A DNA stretch of 52,081 nucleotides from Campylobacter jejuni (lineage in GTDB: Bacteria; Campylobacterota; Campylobacteria; Campylobacterales; Campylobacteraceae): positions 1 through 52,081 of the forward strand of contig NZ_NFOE01000105.1 of NCBI RefSeq assembly GCF_002179635.1, written 5' to 3'. The notes under the pieces were generated by a model. That model ran no database searches. It saw nothing but the letters and a program-made list of their open reading frames with translations, and was not told where the DNA came from. How positions within the stretch are numbered: the stretch's first letter is position 1; each line of letters begins with the position of its first letter. The translations under genes and the position numbers were made by a program. Below are positions 28,340 through 37,524 of the stretch, one piece after another.

Positions 28340-30244
28340 ATGTTACAAAAACAAGCCAACACTATAAGATTTTTATGTGCAGATATGGTACAAAAAGCAA
28401 ATTCAGGCCATCCAGGTGCACCTATGGGTCTAGCAGATATTATAAGTGTTTTAAGTACTCATTTAGTGCATAATCCAAAAGATCCTACATGGTTAAATCG
28501 CGATAGATTAGTTTTTTCAGGCGGTCACGCTAGTGCTTTGCTTTATAGCTTTTTACATTTGAGTGGTTATGATGTAAGTTTAGAAGATTTAAAAAATTTC
28601 CGTCAATTACACTCTAAAACTCCAGGTCATCCTGAAATTTTTACCCCAGGTGTTGAAATCGCTACAGGACCTTTAGGACAAGGCATTGCAAATGCGGTTG
28701 GTTTTGCTATGGCAGCTAAAAAGGCAAGTTTGCTTTTGGGTGAAGATATTATCAATCACAAAGTATATTGTTTATGTGGTGATGGGGATTTACAAGAAGG
28801 AATTTCTTATGAAGCTTGTTCTTTAGCAGGACTTCATAAACTTGATAATTTAATCATCATTTATGATAGCAATAATATTTCAATCGAAGGTGATGTGGCT
28901 ATTGCTTTTAATGAAAATGTAAAAGAGCGTTTTAGAGCGCAAAATTTTGAAGTACTCGAGATAGATGGGCATGATTTTGAGCAAATTGATTTAGCACTAA
29001 AAACTGCTAAAGAAAGTAAAAAGCCTTGCTTGATCATCGCTCATACTACCATAGCTAAAGGAGCTTTAGAGCTTGAGGGAAGTCATCATTCTCACGGAGC
29101 GCCTTTAGGTGAAGAGCTTATAAAAAAGGCAAAAGAAGTTTTAGGTTTTGATCCGCAAAAAACTTTTGAAATCCCAGAAGAAGTTAAAATTCGCTTTAGC
29201 ACCGCAATAGAACTTGGGGATTTAGCACAAGCTAAGTGGAATCAAAAAGTGCAAAATTTAAATACAGAAAAACAAGCTTTATTAAAAGAGCTTTTAGAGC
29301 CTGATTTTTCAAAAATACATTTTCCTGATTTTAAAGGAAAAGATTTAGCTACTAGAGATAGTAATGGTATGATTTTAAATGCTATCGCTAAAGCTTTACC
29401 GGGATTTTTAGGTGGTAGTGCAGATTTAGGTCCATCAAATAAAACTGAACTTAAAGATATGGGCGATTTTCCAAATGGAAAAAATATCCACTATGGTATA
29501 AGAGAGCATGCAATGGCTGCTATATCAAATGCTTTTGCTAGATATGGTTTGTTTTTGCCTTATTGTGCTACCTTTTTTATATTTAGCGAGTATTTAAAAC
29601 CTGCTGCAAGAATAGCAGCTTTGATGAGGGCTAAACATTTTTTCATTTTTACTCATGATAGCATAGGGGTTGGCGAAGATGGCCCAACACACCAACCTAT
29701 AGAACAGCTTAGCACTTTTAGAGCTATGCCAAATTCATTAACATTTAGAGTGGCTGATGGGGTCGAAAATGCAAAAGCATGGCAGATTGCACTTAAAACT
29801 AATATGCCAAGTGTTTTTGTTTTATCGCGTCAAAAATTAAGTGCTTTAAGCGAGCCTGTTTTTGGAGATGTGGAAAATGGGGCTTATTTATTAGAAGAAA
29901 ACGCAAATGCACAATTTACACTTTTAGCAAGTGGTAGTGAAGTATCATTGTGTGTAAAAACAGCTAAGATTTTAAAAGAAAAAGGTGTGGTTGCTAATGT
30001 AGTTTCTATGCCTTGTTATGAGTTATTTATTGCTCAAGAAAAGTCTTATAAAGAAAGAATTTTACAAGGTAAGGTTATAGGTGTTGAAGCTGCAAATTCA
30101 AACGAGCTTTATAGAATTTGTGATGAGCTTTATGGTATAGAAAGTTTTGGTGAGAGTGGTAAAGATAAAGATGTATTTGAGCATTTTGGGTTTAGTGAGG
30201 AGAAATTAAGCTCATATATTTTAAGTTTATGTAATGAAAAATAA
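28340..30244 (+). CDS. tkt: Transketolase
   Basis: A 634-residue thiamine diphosphate enzyme of the non-oxidative pentose phosphate pathway. Motifs include SGHPGAPMGLADI, the ThDP/magnesium site GDGDLQEGISYEA, and GIREHAMAAISNAFARYG; DSIGVGEDGPTHQP is in the pyrimidine domain. It starts 3 bases after ispA and overlaps the following permease gene by 11 bases. Confidence 0.97.
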   Translation: MLQKQANTIRFLCADMVQKANSGHPGAPMGLADIISVLSTHLVHNPKDPTWLNRDRLVFSGGHASALLYSFLHLSGYDVSLEDLKNFRQLHSKTPGHPEIFTPGVEIATGPLGQGIANAVGFAMAAKKASLLLGEDIINHKVYCLCGDGDLQEGISYEACSLAGLHKLDNLIIIYDSNNISIEGDVAIAFNENVKERFRAQNFEVLEIDGHDFEQIDLALKTAKESKKPCLIIAHTTIAKGALELEGSHHSHGAPLGEELIKKAKEVLGFDPQKTFEIPEEVKIRFSTAIELGDLAQAKWNQKVQNLNTEKQALLKELLEPDFSKIHFPDFKGKDLATRDSNGMILNAIAKALPGFLGGSADLGPSNKTELKDMGDFPNGKNIHYGIREHAMAAISNAFARYGLFLPYCATFFIFSEYLKPAARIAALMRAKHFFIFTHDSIGVGEDGPTHQPIEQLSTFRAMPNSLTFRVADGVENAKAWQIALKTNMPSVFVLSRQKLSALSEPVFGDVENGAYLLEENANAQFTLLASGSEVSLCVKTAKILKEKGVVANVVSMPCYELFIAQEKSYKERILQGKVIGVEAANSNELYRICDELYGIESFGESGKDKDVFEHFGFSEEKLSSYILSLCNEK

Positions 30245-31346
30245 AATCATCAAAGACATTAAAAACCAAGAATGTGTTTTTAGTGTCTTTGGTATATGGG
30301 ATAAAACTAGTGTAGAAAAATTAGAAAAATTAGATTTTCCTACTCAAAAAAATATTATTTTTGATTATGCAAATTTAGATTTTATAGATACTGCTGGGAT
30401 TAGGTATTTTCTAGCTTTAGAAAATGAACTTAAGCAAAAAGGTTTTGAGCTTAGTAGAGTAAATCTTAAAAGTGAGCATGCTAAGCTTTTTGAACTTTGT
30501 CAAAAACACTATAAAAGCTTTTATAATTCTCATGAAGATAAAAAAACAATCAAAGATTTTTTTGAAAATTTAGGAAAAAAGGTTGTTGAATCTTTTGCAC
30601 TTTTGGTGCAGTTTTTAAATTTCATTGGGCTTATTATTTATACTTGTTTTAAAACACTTTTAAATCCTAAAAAACTTCGCTTTAAGGCATTTTTATATCA
30701 TGTAGAAAATAGTGCTATTAATGCTTTGCCTATTATTATGCTAACTTCATTACTTGTGGGTGTAGTGCTTGCTTATCAAGCTGCGTATCAACTTGCACAA
30801 TTTGGAGCTAATATTTATATTGTTGATTTAATGGGAATTTCTGCCACTAGAGAACTTGCGCCATTAATTAGTGCTATAGTTATAGCTGGTAGGAGTGCAA
30901 GTTCTTATACAGCCCAAATTGGAGTAATGAAGCTTACTGATGAAATAGATGCGATGAAAACTATGGGTTTTAAAGAAAGTGAGTTTATCATTTTACCTAG
31001 GGTTTTAGCCTTAGCACTTGCTATGCCTTTAGTAGTAATAGTAGCTGATATTTTAAGCATTATAGGTGGAATTGTAGTTGCTTGGTTTAGTTTAGAAATT
31101 AGTGCGAGTGAGTTTATGAGTCGTTTTAAAGAAGCAGTGGAGTTAAAACATATCATCATAGGGCTTATAAAAGCACCTATTTTTGGATTTTTGATTGCTT
31201 CTATTGCTTGTTTTAGAGGATTTTTTGTGCAAAAAACTACCGAAAGCATAGGTGTTTATACGACAAAAAGTGTGGTAAATGCTATTTTTTGGGTGATAGC
31301 TTTTGATGCAATTTTTTCTGTATTTTTAACAAAGGCTGGATTTTGA
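30234..31346 (+). CDS. mlaE: Mla-type ABC transporter permease with N-terminal STAS-like domain
   Basis: A 370-residue inner-membrane permease of the MlaE family. Residues about 1-95 form a STAS-like domain (IIFDYANLDFIDTAGIRYFL), which in other bacteria is a separate MlaB protein; here it is fused. The remainder has five to six helices, with SARELAP-like SATRELAPLISAIVIAGR. Together with the ATPase, MCE protein and lipoprotein downstream it forms a phospholipid transporter. In C. jejuni the pair is called iamB/iamA. Overlaps tkt and the ATPase gene. Confidence 0.92.
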   Translation: MKNKIIKDIKNQECVFSVFGIWDKTSVEKLEKLDFPTQKNIIFDYANLDFIDTAGIRYFLALENELKQKGFELSRVNLKSEHAKLFELCQKHYKSFYNSHEDKKTIKDFFENLGKKVVESFALLVQFLNFIGLIIYTCFKTLLNPKKLRFKAFLYHVENSAINALPIIMLTSLLVGVVLAYQAAYQLAQFGANIYIVDLMGISATRELAPLISAIVIAGRSASSYTAQIGVMKLTDEIDAMKTMGFKESEFIILPRVLALALAMPLVVIVADILSIIGGIVVAWFSLEISASEFMSRFKEAVELKHIIIGLIKAPIFGFLIASIACFRGFFVQKTTESIGVYTTKSVVNAIFWVIAFDAIFSVFLTKAGF

Positions 31347-32065
31347 TTATAAAAGCTAAAAATATTAGCACTTATTTTGGAAGCAAATGTGTACATGAAG
31401 ATATTAGCTTTGAAGTGCATGATAATGAAATTTTTGGCATTTTAGGCGGTAGTGGTAGTGGTAAATCTGTACTTTTAAGACAAATGTTAATGCTTGAGCA
31501 TTTTGATAAGGGTGAGTATGAAATTTTGGGTAAGAAATTAAAAAATATAAGTGATGAAGATGCTTTATTTTTGCAAAAACAATGGGGTGTTGTTTTTCAA
31601 TATGGAGCATTATTTAGCTTTTTTAATATACTTGAAAATATTAGCATACCTTTAGTTGAATACACAAAGCTTAATAAAAATGATATCAAAGAAATAGCCA
31701 TGATGAAGCTTAAGATGGTAGGGCTTGATGAGAGTGTGGCTAAGCTTTATCCAAGTGAGTTAAGTGGGGGTATGAAAAAAAGAGTGGCCATAGCTAGAGC
31801 TTTAGCACTTGATTCTAAATTGCTTTTTTTAGATGAGCCAACTTCAGGGCTTGATCCTTATAGTTCAAGAGAATTTGATGAATTGCTTTTGAACTTAAAG
31901 CAAAGTTTTAAACTATGTGTGGTTTTGATTACTCATGATAAGGAAAGTATGAAAAATGTATTAAATCGCTTTTTGATTATAGAGAATAAAAAAGTTGGTT
32001 TTTTGGGAAATGTTGAAGCTTTACAAGAGCAAAATCCAAGACTTTATGAGAGGTTTATGCAATAA
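31343..32065 (+). CDS. mlaF: Mla-type ABC transporter ATP-binding protein
   Basis: A 240-residue ATPase of the lipid transporter. Walker A is GGSGSGKS, the signature is LSGGMKKRVAIARAL and Walker B is LLFLDEPTSGLDP, with the switch His in LITHDK. The start is a TTG overlapping the permease stop; the MCE gene begins at its last base (TAATG). Named iamA in C. jejuni as I remember. Confidence 0.94.
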   Translation: MIIKAKNISTYFGSKCVHEDISFEVHDNEIFGILGGSGSGKSVLLRQMLMLEHFDKGEYEILGKKLKNISDEDALFLQKQWGVVFQYGALFSFFNILENISIPLVEYTKLNKNDIKEIAMMKLKMVGLDESVAKLYPSELSGGMKKRVAIARALALDSKLLFLDEPTSGLDPYSSREFDELLLNLKQSFKLCVVLITHDKESMKNVLNRFLIIENKKVGFLGNVEALQEQNPRLYERFMQ

Positions 32066-32892
32066 TGGAAAATAAAGCAAATTATATTTTGATCGGAATT
32101 TTTGTTTGTGTGTTATTTTTTATCAGCTTGTTTTTTATGGTGTGGTATGGAAATTTAAAAGATGAAAAATCATTCAAATATTATGAAATTTATATGGAAG
32201 AATCAGTTGCAGGGCTTAGTGTTAAAGCTCCAGTTAAATTTTTAGGGGTTGATGTTGGTAGTGTTGAAAATATTAGTATAGATAGCTCGAGCAAGCAACT
32301 AAGAGTAAAAATTTTAGTTAAGCTTGATTCTAGTTTAGTTGTTAAAACAGATACTTATGCAAGCTTACAAATTCAAGGTATAACAGGGTTTAAATTTATT
32401 CAACTTGCAGGCGGAAGTGAAGAAGCTAGCGTCTTAAAAGCAGATGATGATACTTATCCTATTATAACATCAAAAGAAAGTTTTTTGACAAGTATAGATA
32501 AGCAAGCAAATAATCTCTTAGAGCTTATTAATGTCTCAAAACTTAAGCTAGAAAATCTTTTAAGCGATAAAAATTTAAAAAATATCGAGCAAATTTTACA
32601 AAATTCATCAGAGTTATCTGCACATTTAAATGCTAATGCGCCAGCATTTTTAGCAAATTTAAATAAAACAAGCTCTAAACTTGGCAAAAGTGCAGATGAA
32701 TTTTCAAATTTTTTAAACAATGCTAATAGCCAACTTAATGAGCTTAATAAAAGCAGAATGCTTTTAAATGAAAATTTAGATATTTTAAGAGTTTTATTTT
32801 TGGATTTTACGCAATTATTAAATAGTCTAAAGCAAAATCCTTCAAATGTAATTTATAAAGATAAAGCAACTCAATATGCTCCAGGAGAATAA
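32065..32892 (+). CDS. mlaD: MCE-domain lipid transport protein
   Basis: A 275-residue MlaD-like protein anchored by one N-terminal helix (about 7-27). A single MCE domain (about 35-120, with VAGLSVKAPVKFLGVDVGSV) forms the periplasmic ring, followed by a long helical, Asn/Leu/Ser-rich tail (about 145-265). It is coupled to the ATPase gene by a one-base overlap. Confidence 0.92.
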   Translation: MENKANYILIGIFVCVLFFISLFFMVWYGNLKDEKSFKYYEIYMEESVAGLSVKAPVKFLGVDVGSVENISIDSSSKQLRVKILVKLDSSLVVKTDTYASLQIQGITGFKFIQLAGGSEEASVLKADDDTYPIITSKESFLTSIDKQANNLLELINVSKLKLENLLSDKNLKNIEQILQNSSELSAHLNANAPAFLANLNKTSSKLGKSADEFSNFLNNANSQLNELNKSRMLLNENLDILRVLFLDFTQLLNSLKQNPSNVIYKDKATQYAPGE

Positions 32893-32893
32893 A

Positions 32894-33484
32894 ATGAAAT
32901 TTTTATATATTAGTTTAATAACTATTTTTTTTAGTGCTTGTTCTTTGATTAGTCCAAGTCAAACTTTACCTGCAAATAAATATTTTAGTATTAATTTAGA
33001 AAAGCTAGAGCAAAGTCAAAATAAAAAAAATGCAACTATCATAGTTTCCTTACCTAAAGGCTTAGCTTATACTAATGAAATTTTTTATAAAAAAGATTAT
33101 GCTATTAATACCTATGCTTATCATTTTTGGAAAGAAAATCCTGCTTTAATGATAAAATCTTTTTTGGAATTTCATTTGCAAGATTTGGGGGTATTTAAAG
33201 CAGTTTTAAATCAAGATAGTCTAGCCAGTGCTGATTATGTTTTAGAGAGCAAAGTAGATATATTAGAGCAAGATTTTAGTGATGAAGTGCATTCTAAAAT
33301 AAAATTAGGTATTAATTTAAATTTAGTGCAAATAAACACCAAAAAACTTATAGCGAGTAAGTATTTTTACTACGAAAAAGAATTAAATGATAATAATCCT
33401 CAAATTTTAATCCAAAACTATGATGAGGTTTTTTTGCTTTTTGCTAAAGATTTTAGGATTTGGATAAATCAAAATTTGGAATAA
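32894..33484 (+). CDS. ABC-transport auxiliary lipoprotein
   Basis: A 196-residue lipoprotein; MKFLYISLITIFFSAC gives a clear lipobox with acylated Cys16. The fold-level pattern (NKYFSINLEK, then a repeated beta-alpha arrangement) matches the auxiliary lipoproteins encoded with MCE transporters. The chosen ATG follows AGGAGA by 5 bases; the longer frame from 32876 has no ribosome site and would bury the signal peptide. It starts 1 base after the MCE gene. Its 3' end carries the sigma-54-like promoter of the next gene. Confidence 0.88.
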   Translation: MKFLYISLITIFFSACSLISPSQTLPANKYFSINLEKLEQSQNKKNATIIVSLPKGLAYTNEIFYKKDYAINTYAYHFWKENPALMIKSFLEFHLQDLGVFKAVLNQDSLASADYVLESKVDILEQDFSDEVHSKIKLGINLNLVQINTKKLIASKYFYYEKELNDNNPQILIQNYDEVFLLFAKDFRIWINQNLE

Positions 33485-33515
33485 AAAATGCTTTTCTTGT
33501 TATAGCAATAACAAG
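33475..33515 (+). promoter_or_regulatory. Sigma-54-like promoter and hairpin before the 173-aa gene
   Basis: TTTGGAATAAAAAATGCTTT has GG (33478-33479) and GC (33490-33491) ten bases apart, the sigma-54 spacing, with two departures from the best consensus. It is followed by an 8-bp hairpin CTTGTTAT / ATAACAAG (33496-33515) that abuts the ribosome site AAGGAAGG. The hairpin could also weaken read-through from the upstream operon. Confidence 0.55.
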
Positions 33516-33526
33516 GAAGGTGTATT

Positions 33527-34048
33527 ATGAGAGATGAATTAGAAATCTTGCAAAAACATTTAGGACAAGTAGGTTCAAGTATAGATGGTGCGAATTTAAA
33601 ACACCAAACACAAAAATTTAGTCAAGATATTACCGATGCAAATGATTTTGTCGGTGCTTTGCAAATTTTAGATTCTTCATTGAAAAAAATTTCAAAACTT
33701 TTAGAAGACAAAAATTATGAAGATGTGCAAGATAAAGTTTTAATTGCAAGTGAAAGTTTGAAAATAGTAGATAGTTGCTCATTTTTAGGCAATGCTTTAT
33801 TTGATAATAATTATAATGTAAATGTTGGTTCAAAGGCTTTTGCTTTTGAAATTTACAATCCTTTAAAAATTTTAGAAACAAGTGATTATGAAGGTATGAA
33901 AGCTTATATAGTTGATAAAAGAGAAGAAATAGCTTCTATGCTTAGTGAGCTTGCAGTAGCTATTGCTACTTATAGTCCTAGTCAAAGTTTTGGTGGATCA
34001 AGCCATGATCTTATAAATGATTTTGATTTTACTAAGCTTTTTAAATGA
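33527..34048 (+). CDS. Conserved hypothetical protein with sigma-54-like promoter
   Basis: A 173-residue soluble, acidic, helix-rich protein without signal peptide or membrane helix. The N-terminal third (DELEILQKHLGQVGSS and following) looks like a coiled coil; the C-terminus ends DLINDFDFTKLFK. No domain is recognised. It follows the lipid-transporter operon but has its own sigma-54-like promoter, suggesting co-regulation with flagellar genes instead. The position corresponds to Cj1650 of C. jejuni. It ends in a strong terminator shared with sodC. Confidence 0.75.
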   Translation: MRDELEILQKHLGQVGSSIDGANLKHQTQKFSQDITDANDFVGALQILDSSLKKISKLLEDKNYEDVQDKVLIASESLKIVDSCSFLGNALFDNNYNVNVGSKAFAFEIYNPLKILETSDYEGMKAYIVDKREEIASMLSELAVAIATYSPSQSFGGSSHDLINDFDFTKLFK

Positions 34049-34075
34049 TACTAAAGGCTAAAAAGCCTTTAGTAT
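34048..34075. terminator. Bidirectional terminator between the 173-aa gene and sodC
   Basis: A perfect 12-bp stem ATACTAAAGGCT / AGCCTTTAGTAT with an AAAA loop, between two convergent genes. It begins in the stop codon of the upstream gene. Confidence 0.8.
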
Positions 34076-34081
34076 GTGTAT

Positions 34082-34621
34082 TTATTTAATAACCCCACAA
34101 GCCATTCTAGCACCACCACCGCCAAGTGCAGCTGGGTGATCACTGTGATTGTCTCCTCCAAAATGTATCATTAGAGCATGGTTTTTAAGCTCATCAAGAG
34201 TTTTGATTTTTGGTGCTAATACAGGATTAGTTGCTTTCCCATCTTTTTCTACATAAAGTGGCGGTAAATCTCCTTTATGTCCTTTATCATCCCATGGACT
34301 TGAATGTGCATCAGTTTTTTCAGGATCCCAGTGGCCACCTGCTTTCATACCTAAACCTTTATCAGTTGCTCCACAATCAGCATTCGCATGAACATGAAAA
34401 CCATGAATTCCACTTTCTAAACCTTGAAGATTTGGGTAAAATGCTACTCCATAAGAAGTTTGTACCGCTACTACTTCACCTGCGTTTTTGTTGGCATTTT
34501 TATCAAGAATTTCCATTTTGATAACTAAATGATCTTTTTGTGCTTTTGGATCAAAATTTTCTAAATTTGCCCCAATTAAGAAACTTGATGCCAGTAAAGA
34601 GCCTAGTATAATTTTTTTCAT
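34082..34621 (-). CDS. sodC: Periplasmic Cu/Zn superoxide dismutase
   Basis: A 179-residue enzyme that dismutates superoxide in the periplasm. It has a signal peptide (about 1-18), copper ligands H76 and H78 ([10 protein letters not shown]), bridging H97 (GGHWDP), zinc ligands H106, H115 and D118, and the last copper ligand H159 (GDNHSD). Disulfide cysteines are C83 and C175, and the C-terminal [12 protein letters not shown] is present. AGGAGA precedes the ATG. C. jejuni, as I remember, relies on cytoplasmic SodB only, so this gene marks a lineage difference. It is divergent from an AraC-type regulator. Confidence 0.97.
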   Translation of the reverse strand: MKKIILGSLLASSFLIGANLENFDPKAQKDHLVIKMEILDKNANKNAGEVVAVQTSYGVAFYPNLQGLESGIHGFHVHANADCGATDKGLGMKAGGHWDPEKTDAHSSPWDDKGHKGDLPPLYVEKDGKATNPVLAPKIKTLDELKNHALMIHFGGDNHSDHPAALGGGGARMACGVIK

Positions 34622-34724
34622 TTTCTCTCCTTTTGTTAAAAATTATTTTATTGTAACATATAATATTAATAAAAAATTATTTTTTATAAAATATAATAAT
34701 CAAAAAACTTATAAAAAGGTCAAA

Positions 34725-35600
34725 ATGTTAGTTTTTCCAAGAGACTTTAAAAAAGTTAGTCAAAATATTTTAAAAAATTCATTACTGTCGTTATGTTATT
34801 ATCAAAAAAATTCAAGTAATAGAAATATAGAAATCGTATTTGAAGACTATGCTTTGGTTTTTATATTAGAAGGTTCTAAAGGTATTTATACTATTGATAA
34901 TCATTTTAAAGTAAATAAAGATGAAATTATTTTTTTTACAAAAAATTCCTTTTCTATTAGAGATTATCTAAATGAGGCAAATACATATGAGTCTATTATT
35001 TTGAGTTTTAAAGAGAGTGTTTTAATAGAACTTGTTTTTAAATATCAAGATTTAATTTATAAGCTAAACTCTTTAAAGTGTGCTAAAAGTTTGTTTAGCC
35101 TAAAAACAGATTCTGTAACTAAGAGTATTTTTCAGTCGTTTTTACCTTGTATAAGCACTTCTAAAAACAATGAATATTTGCTTAGATTGAAATTTGAAGA
35201 ATTGTTTTTATCTTTGCTATATAGTGAGGATAATGCAGAATTTCTAGCTTTTTTAAAGACTATCTTAAACGGTTTTAAATTAGATCTTTATAAGATGTTT
35301 GCATATTGTCAAAATGATTTTGAAAATGTAGCTTCTATGGCTAAATTTAGTAAAATGGATATAGCAAGTTTTAGTCGCAATTTTAAACAAAGTTTTGGTA
35401 TAAGTCCTAAGGAATGGCTTGATAATAAACGCTTTGAAAAAGCCAAATTTCTATTAGAGTTTTCTACTAAGAATATTACTCAAATTTGTCACGAACTTGG
35501 GTTTAATTCTCCTGCTTGGTTTATAGCAAGATATAAAAAAAGATATGGTATTACTCCAAAACAAGAACAAAAATCAAAAAACTTATATTTTTTATCTTAA
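34725..35600 (+). CDS. AraC family transcriptional regulator
   Basis: A 291-residue regulator. The C-terminal double helix-turn-helix (about 195-283) includes VASMAKFSKMDIASFSRNFK and NITQICHELGFNSPAWFIAR, then YKKRYGITPKQ. The N-terminal region (IEIVFEDYALVFILEGSKGI) resembles a cupin-like sensing domain, but the ligand is unknown. The 103-bp space to the divergent sodC is rich in TATAAT-like boxes and is a likely site of control. A periplasmic propeller protein gene lies 65 bases downstream. Confidence 0.88.
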   Translation: MLVFPRDFKKVSQNILKNSLLSLCYYQKNSSNRNIEIVFEDYALVFILEGSKGIYTIDNHFKVNKDEIIFFTKNSFSIRDYLNEANTYESIILSFKESVLIELVFKYQDLIYKLNSLKCAKSLFSLKTDSVTKSIFQSFLPCISTSKNNEYLLRLKFEELFLSLLYSEDNAEFLAFLKTILNGFKLDLYKMFAYCQNDFENVASMAKFSKMDIASFSRNFKQSFGISPKEWLDNKRFEKAKFLLEFSTKNITQICHELGFNSPAWFIARYKKRYGITPKQEQKSKNLYFLS

Positions 35601-35665
35601 AAATGATAGATTTTATTTTTAAATTATATTAAAATTTGTGAATAAAAATTAAGAAAGGTAACAAT

Positions 35666-36502
35666 ATGAAAAAAAGTATTTTAGCTTTAGCTTTATTTGC
35701 ATTTTGTAGTGCAAATGCTTTAGAGGTTCAAGAATTTAAAGGTTTTGCACATCCTGAAAGTGTGTATGTAGATGAAAGTGTAGTTTATGTGTCCAATGTA
35801 GGAAAAGAGTTAGCTCCACTAAGGAAAGATAATGATGGTTTTATCTCAAAATTAGATAAAGATGGAAAAGTTATAGAATTAGAATTTATCAAAAATCTTA
35901 ATGCTCCAAAGGGTATGTCTAAAATAGGTGATACTTTGTATGTTGTAGATATTGATGTTTTATATGGTTTTGATGTAAAAAGTAAAAAAGAAATTTTTAA
36001 ACTCCCTATAAAAAATGCAATATTTTTAAATGATATAGCAGTTTTAGATAATGATACATTACTAGTGAGTGATACAGGAACAGGATATATTCATAAGGTA
36101 TTTTTAAAAGATAAAAAATACGAAAACTTTATCCATTTAGATTCAAAATATGGTGGTCCAAATGGATTGCTGATAGATAAAAATACTTTATTTATAGCAG
36201 GTTATGATCCAAGCGATAAAGCAGGTGGAAAAATTATCAGCGTTGATTTAAATACAAAGAAAATTCAAGAATTAAGCAACAAAATAGAACAGTTTGATGG
36301 TATTGTGTATGATAAAGATAAAAATCTTTTAGTATCTAGTTGGGGCAAAGATTTACAGGGATATATTTATACTTTAAAAGATAATAAAGAGATGAAATTA
36401 GAGTTAAATCCTATAAAAGGTCCTGCGGATATGTTTTTTGATGGTGAGTATTTATGGGTGCCAAAAATGGCAGAGAATGCCTTGATTAAAGTAAAATTAT
36501 AA
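35666..36502 (+). CDS. Periplasmic SMP-30/NHL-like beta-propeller protein
   Basis: A 278-residue secreted protein with a signal peptide ending SANA (about residue 18). The rest shows repeated beta-propeller blades: [85 protein letters not shown] and [17 protein letters not shown]. The spacing matches SMP-30/gluconolactonase-like proteins. The substrate is unknown and enzymatic activity is unproven. AAAGG precedes the ATG. Confidence 0.82.
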   Translation: MKKSILALALFAFCSANALEVQEFKGFAHPESVYVDESVVYVSNVGKELAPLRKDNDGFISKLDKDGKVIELEFIKNLNAPKGMSKIGDTLYVVDIDVLYGFDVKSKKEIFKLPIKNAIFLNDIAVLDNDTLLVSDTGTGYIHKVFLKDKKYENFIHLDSKYGGPNGLLIDKNTLFIAGYDPSDKAGGKIISVDLNTKKIQELSNKIEQFDGIVYDKDKNLLVSSWGKDLQGYIYTLKDNKEMKLELNPIKGPADMFFDGEYLWVPKMAENALIKVKL

Positions 36503-36504
36503 AA

Positions 36505-36530
36505 ACTTTTAAGCCTTTTGGCTTAAAAGT
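36505..36530. terminator. Bidirectional terminator between the propeller and zinc-ribbon genes
   Basis: An 11-bp perfect stem ACTTTTAAGCC / GGCTTAAAAGT with a TTTT loop, between convergent genes; the minus-strand gene's stop codon lies in the stem. Confidence 0.75.
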
Positions 36531-36777
36531 CAAATAATTCTCCAAGCCAACTTTCTTTTTTCTTGTATTTATAGCTATTATTGTGATGATAGTTTGCTTG
36601 TTGGTTATAATTTTGTTGATGAGATGGTTGTGTACTTTGAGAAGAACTTCTTTCTATGATTTTATCAAGTTCACCACGATCAAGCCAAACACCACGACAT
36701 TTTGGACAATAATCAATCTCAACCCCATTTCTTTCGCTCATCAATAAAGCTGTATTTACACAAACTGGGCAATTCAT
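36523..36777 (-). CDS. Zinc-ribbon protein, TFIIB-type (zf-TFIIB family)
   Basis: An 84-residue small protein. The N-terminal zinc ribbon has C3/C6 and C24/C27 (MNCPVC and YCPKCRGVWLDRGELDKI), the pattern of the zf-TFIIB family of bacterial proteins. A low-complexity Ser/Gln/Asn/His tail (about residues 44-70) follows, ending KKKESWLGELFDF. Function is not established. A ribosome site AAAGGA precedes the ATG. Confidence 0.85.
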   Translation of the reverse strand: MNCPVCVNTALLMSERNGVEIDYCPKCRGVWLDRGELDKIIERSSSQSTQPSHQQNYNQQANYHHNNSYKYKKKESWLGELFDF

Positions 36778-36826
36778 ATTTATCCTTTATAAAAAATTTT
36801 ATTAAAGTATATAGATTAAAAGTAAA

Positions 36827-37516
36827 TTATGAGTTTAAATCCCAATCAATAGGACTTTTACCAAGTTTTAATAAAATTTCATTACTTTTTGAAAAATGTT
36901 TGCAACCTAAAAAAGCATTTCTTGCTAAGGGCGAAGGATGTGCCGCTTCTAGGATAAAATGTTTTTGAGGGTTGATTAAAACTTTTTTGTTTTTAGCATA
37001 ATTCCCCCAAAGTAAAAACACCAAACCCTCTTTTTCATTGTTAAGTTTTGATATAACCGCATCGGTAAATTTTTGCCAACCAAAATGTGCGTGTGAAGCA
37101 GGTTTGTTTGCTTCTACACTTAAGATAGAGTTTAAAAGTAAAATTCCCTGTTTGGCCCATTTGCTAAGATCGCCATGTTTTGCTATAGGGATGTTTAAGT
37201 CGTTTTGCAATTCTTTGTAGATATTAAGCAAAGATGGAGGAATTCTAACTCCCATTGGCACGCTAAAGCTTAAACCCATAGCTTGATTTGGGTTATGATA
37301 AGGGTCTTGTCCTAAAAGTATGATTTTTAAATCTTGTAAAGGAGCTAGGTTAAAAGCATTAAAGATTAAATTTGCTGGTGGATATATAGTTTTTCCTTCG
37401 TTTAAGGCATTAATATAATGAGTTTTTATCTCTAAAAAATAAGGTTTTAAAAACTCATCTTTTAAAAATTCTTTCCAAGTTTGTTCCATTTTTATTTTTT
37501 CTAAACAAATATTCAT
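36827..37516 (-). CDS. ung: Uracil-DNA glycosylase
   Basis: A 229-residue family 1 base-excision repair enzyme that removes uracil from DNA. The water-activating motif is GQDPYHNPNQAMGLSF, the DNA-intercalation motif is HPSPLAR, and PPSLLNIYKEL is present. The chosen ATG at 37516 follows AAGGAT by 4 bases and gives the N-terminal length seen in C. jejuni Ung; two other in-frame ATGs (37531 and 37489) lack as good a ribosome site. It begins 8 bases after the upstream histidine kinase gene, whose stop codon overlaps the ribosome site. Confidence 0.96.
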   Translation of the reverse strand: MNICLEKIKMEQTWKEFLKDEFLKPYFLEIKTHYINALNEGKTIYPPANLIFNAFNLAPLQDLKIILLGQDPYHNPNQAMGLSFSVPMGVRIPPSLLNIYKELQNDLNIPIAKHGDLSKWAKQGILLLNSILSVEANKPASHAHFGWQKFTDAVISKLNNEKEGLVFLLWGNYAKNKKVLINPQKHFILEAAHPSPLARNAFLGCKHFSKSNEILLKLGKSPIDWDLNS

Positions 37517-37524
37517 TTTTATCC

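Noticed and set aside
30905-31249. 114-codon open frame antisense to the Mla permease gene
   Set aside because: A shadow of a membrane protein gene; hydrophobic composition is explained by the sense strand.
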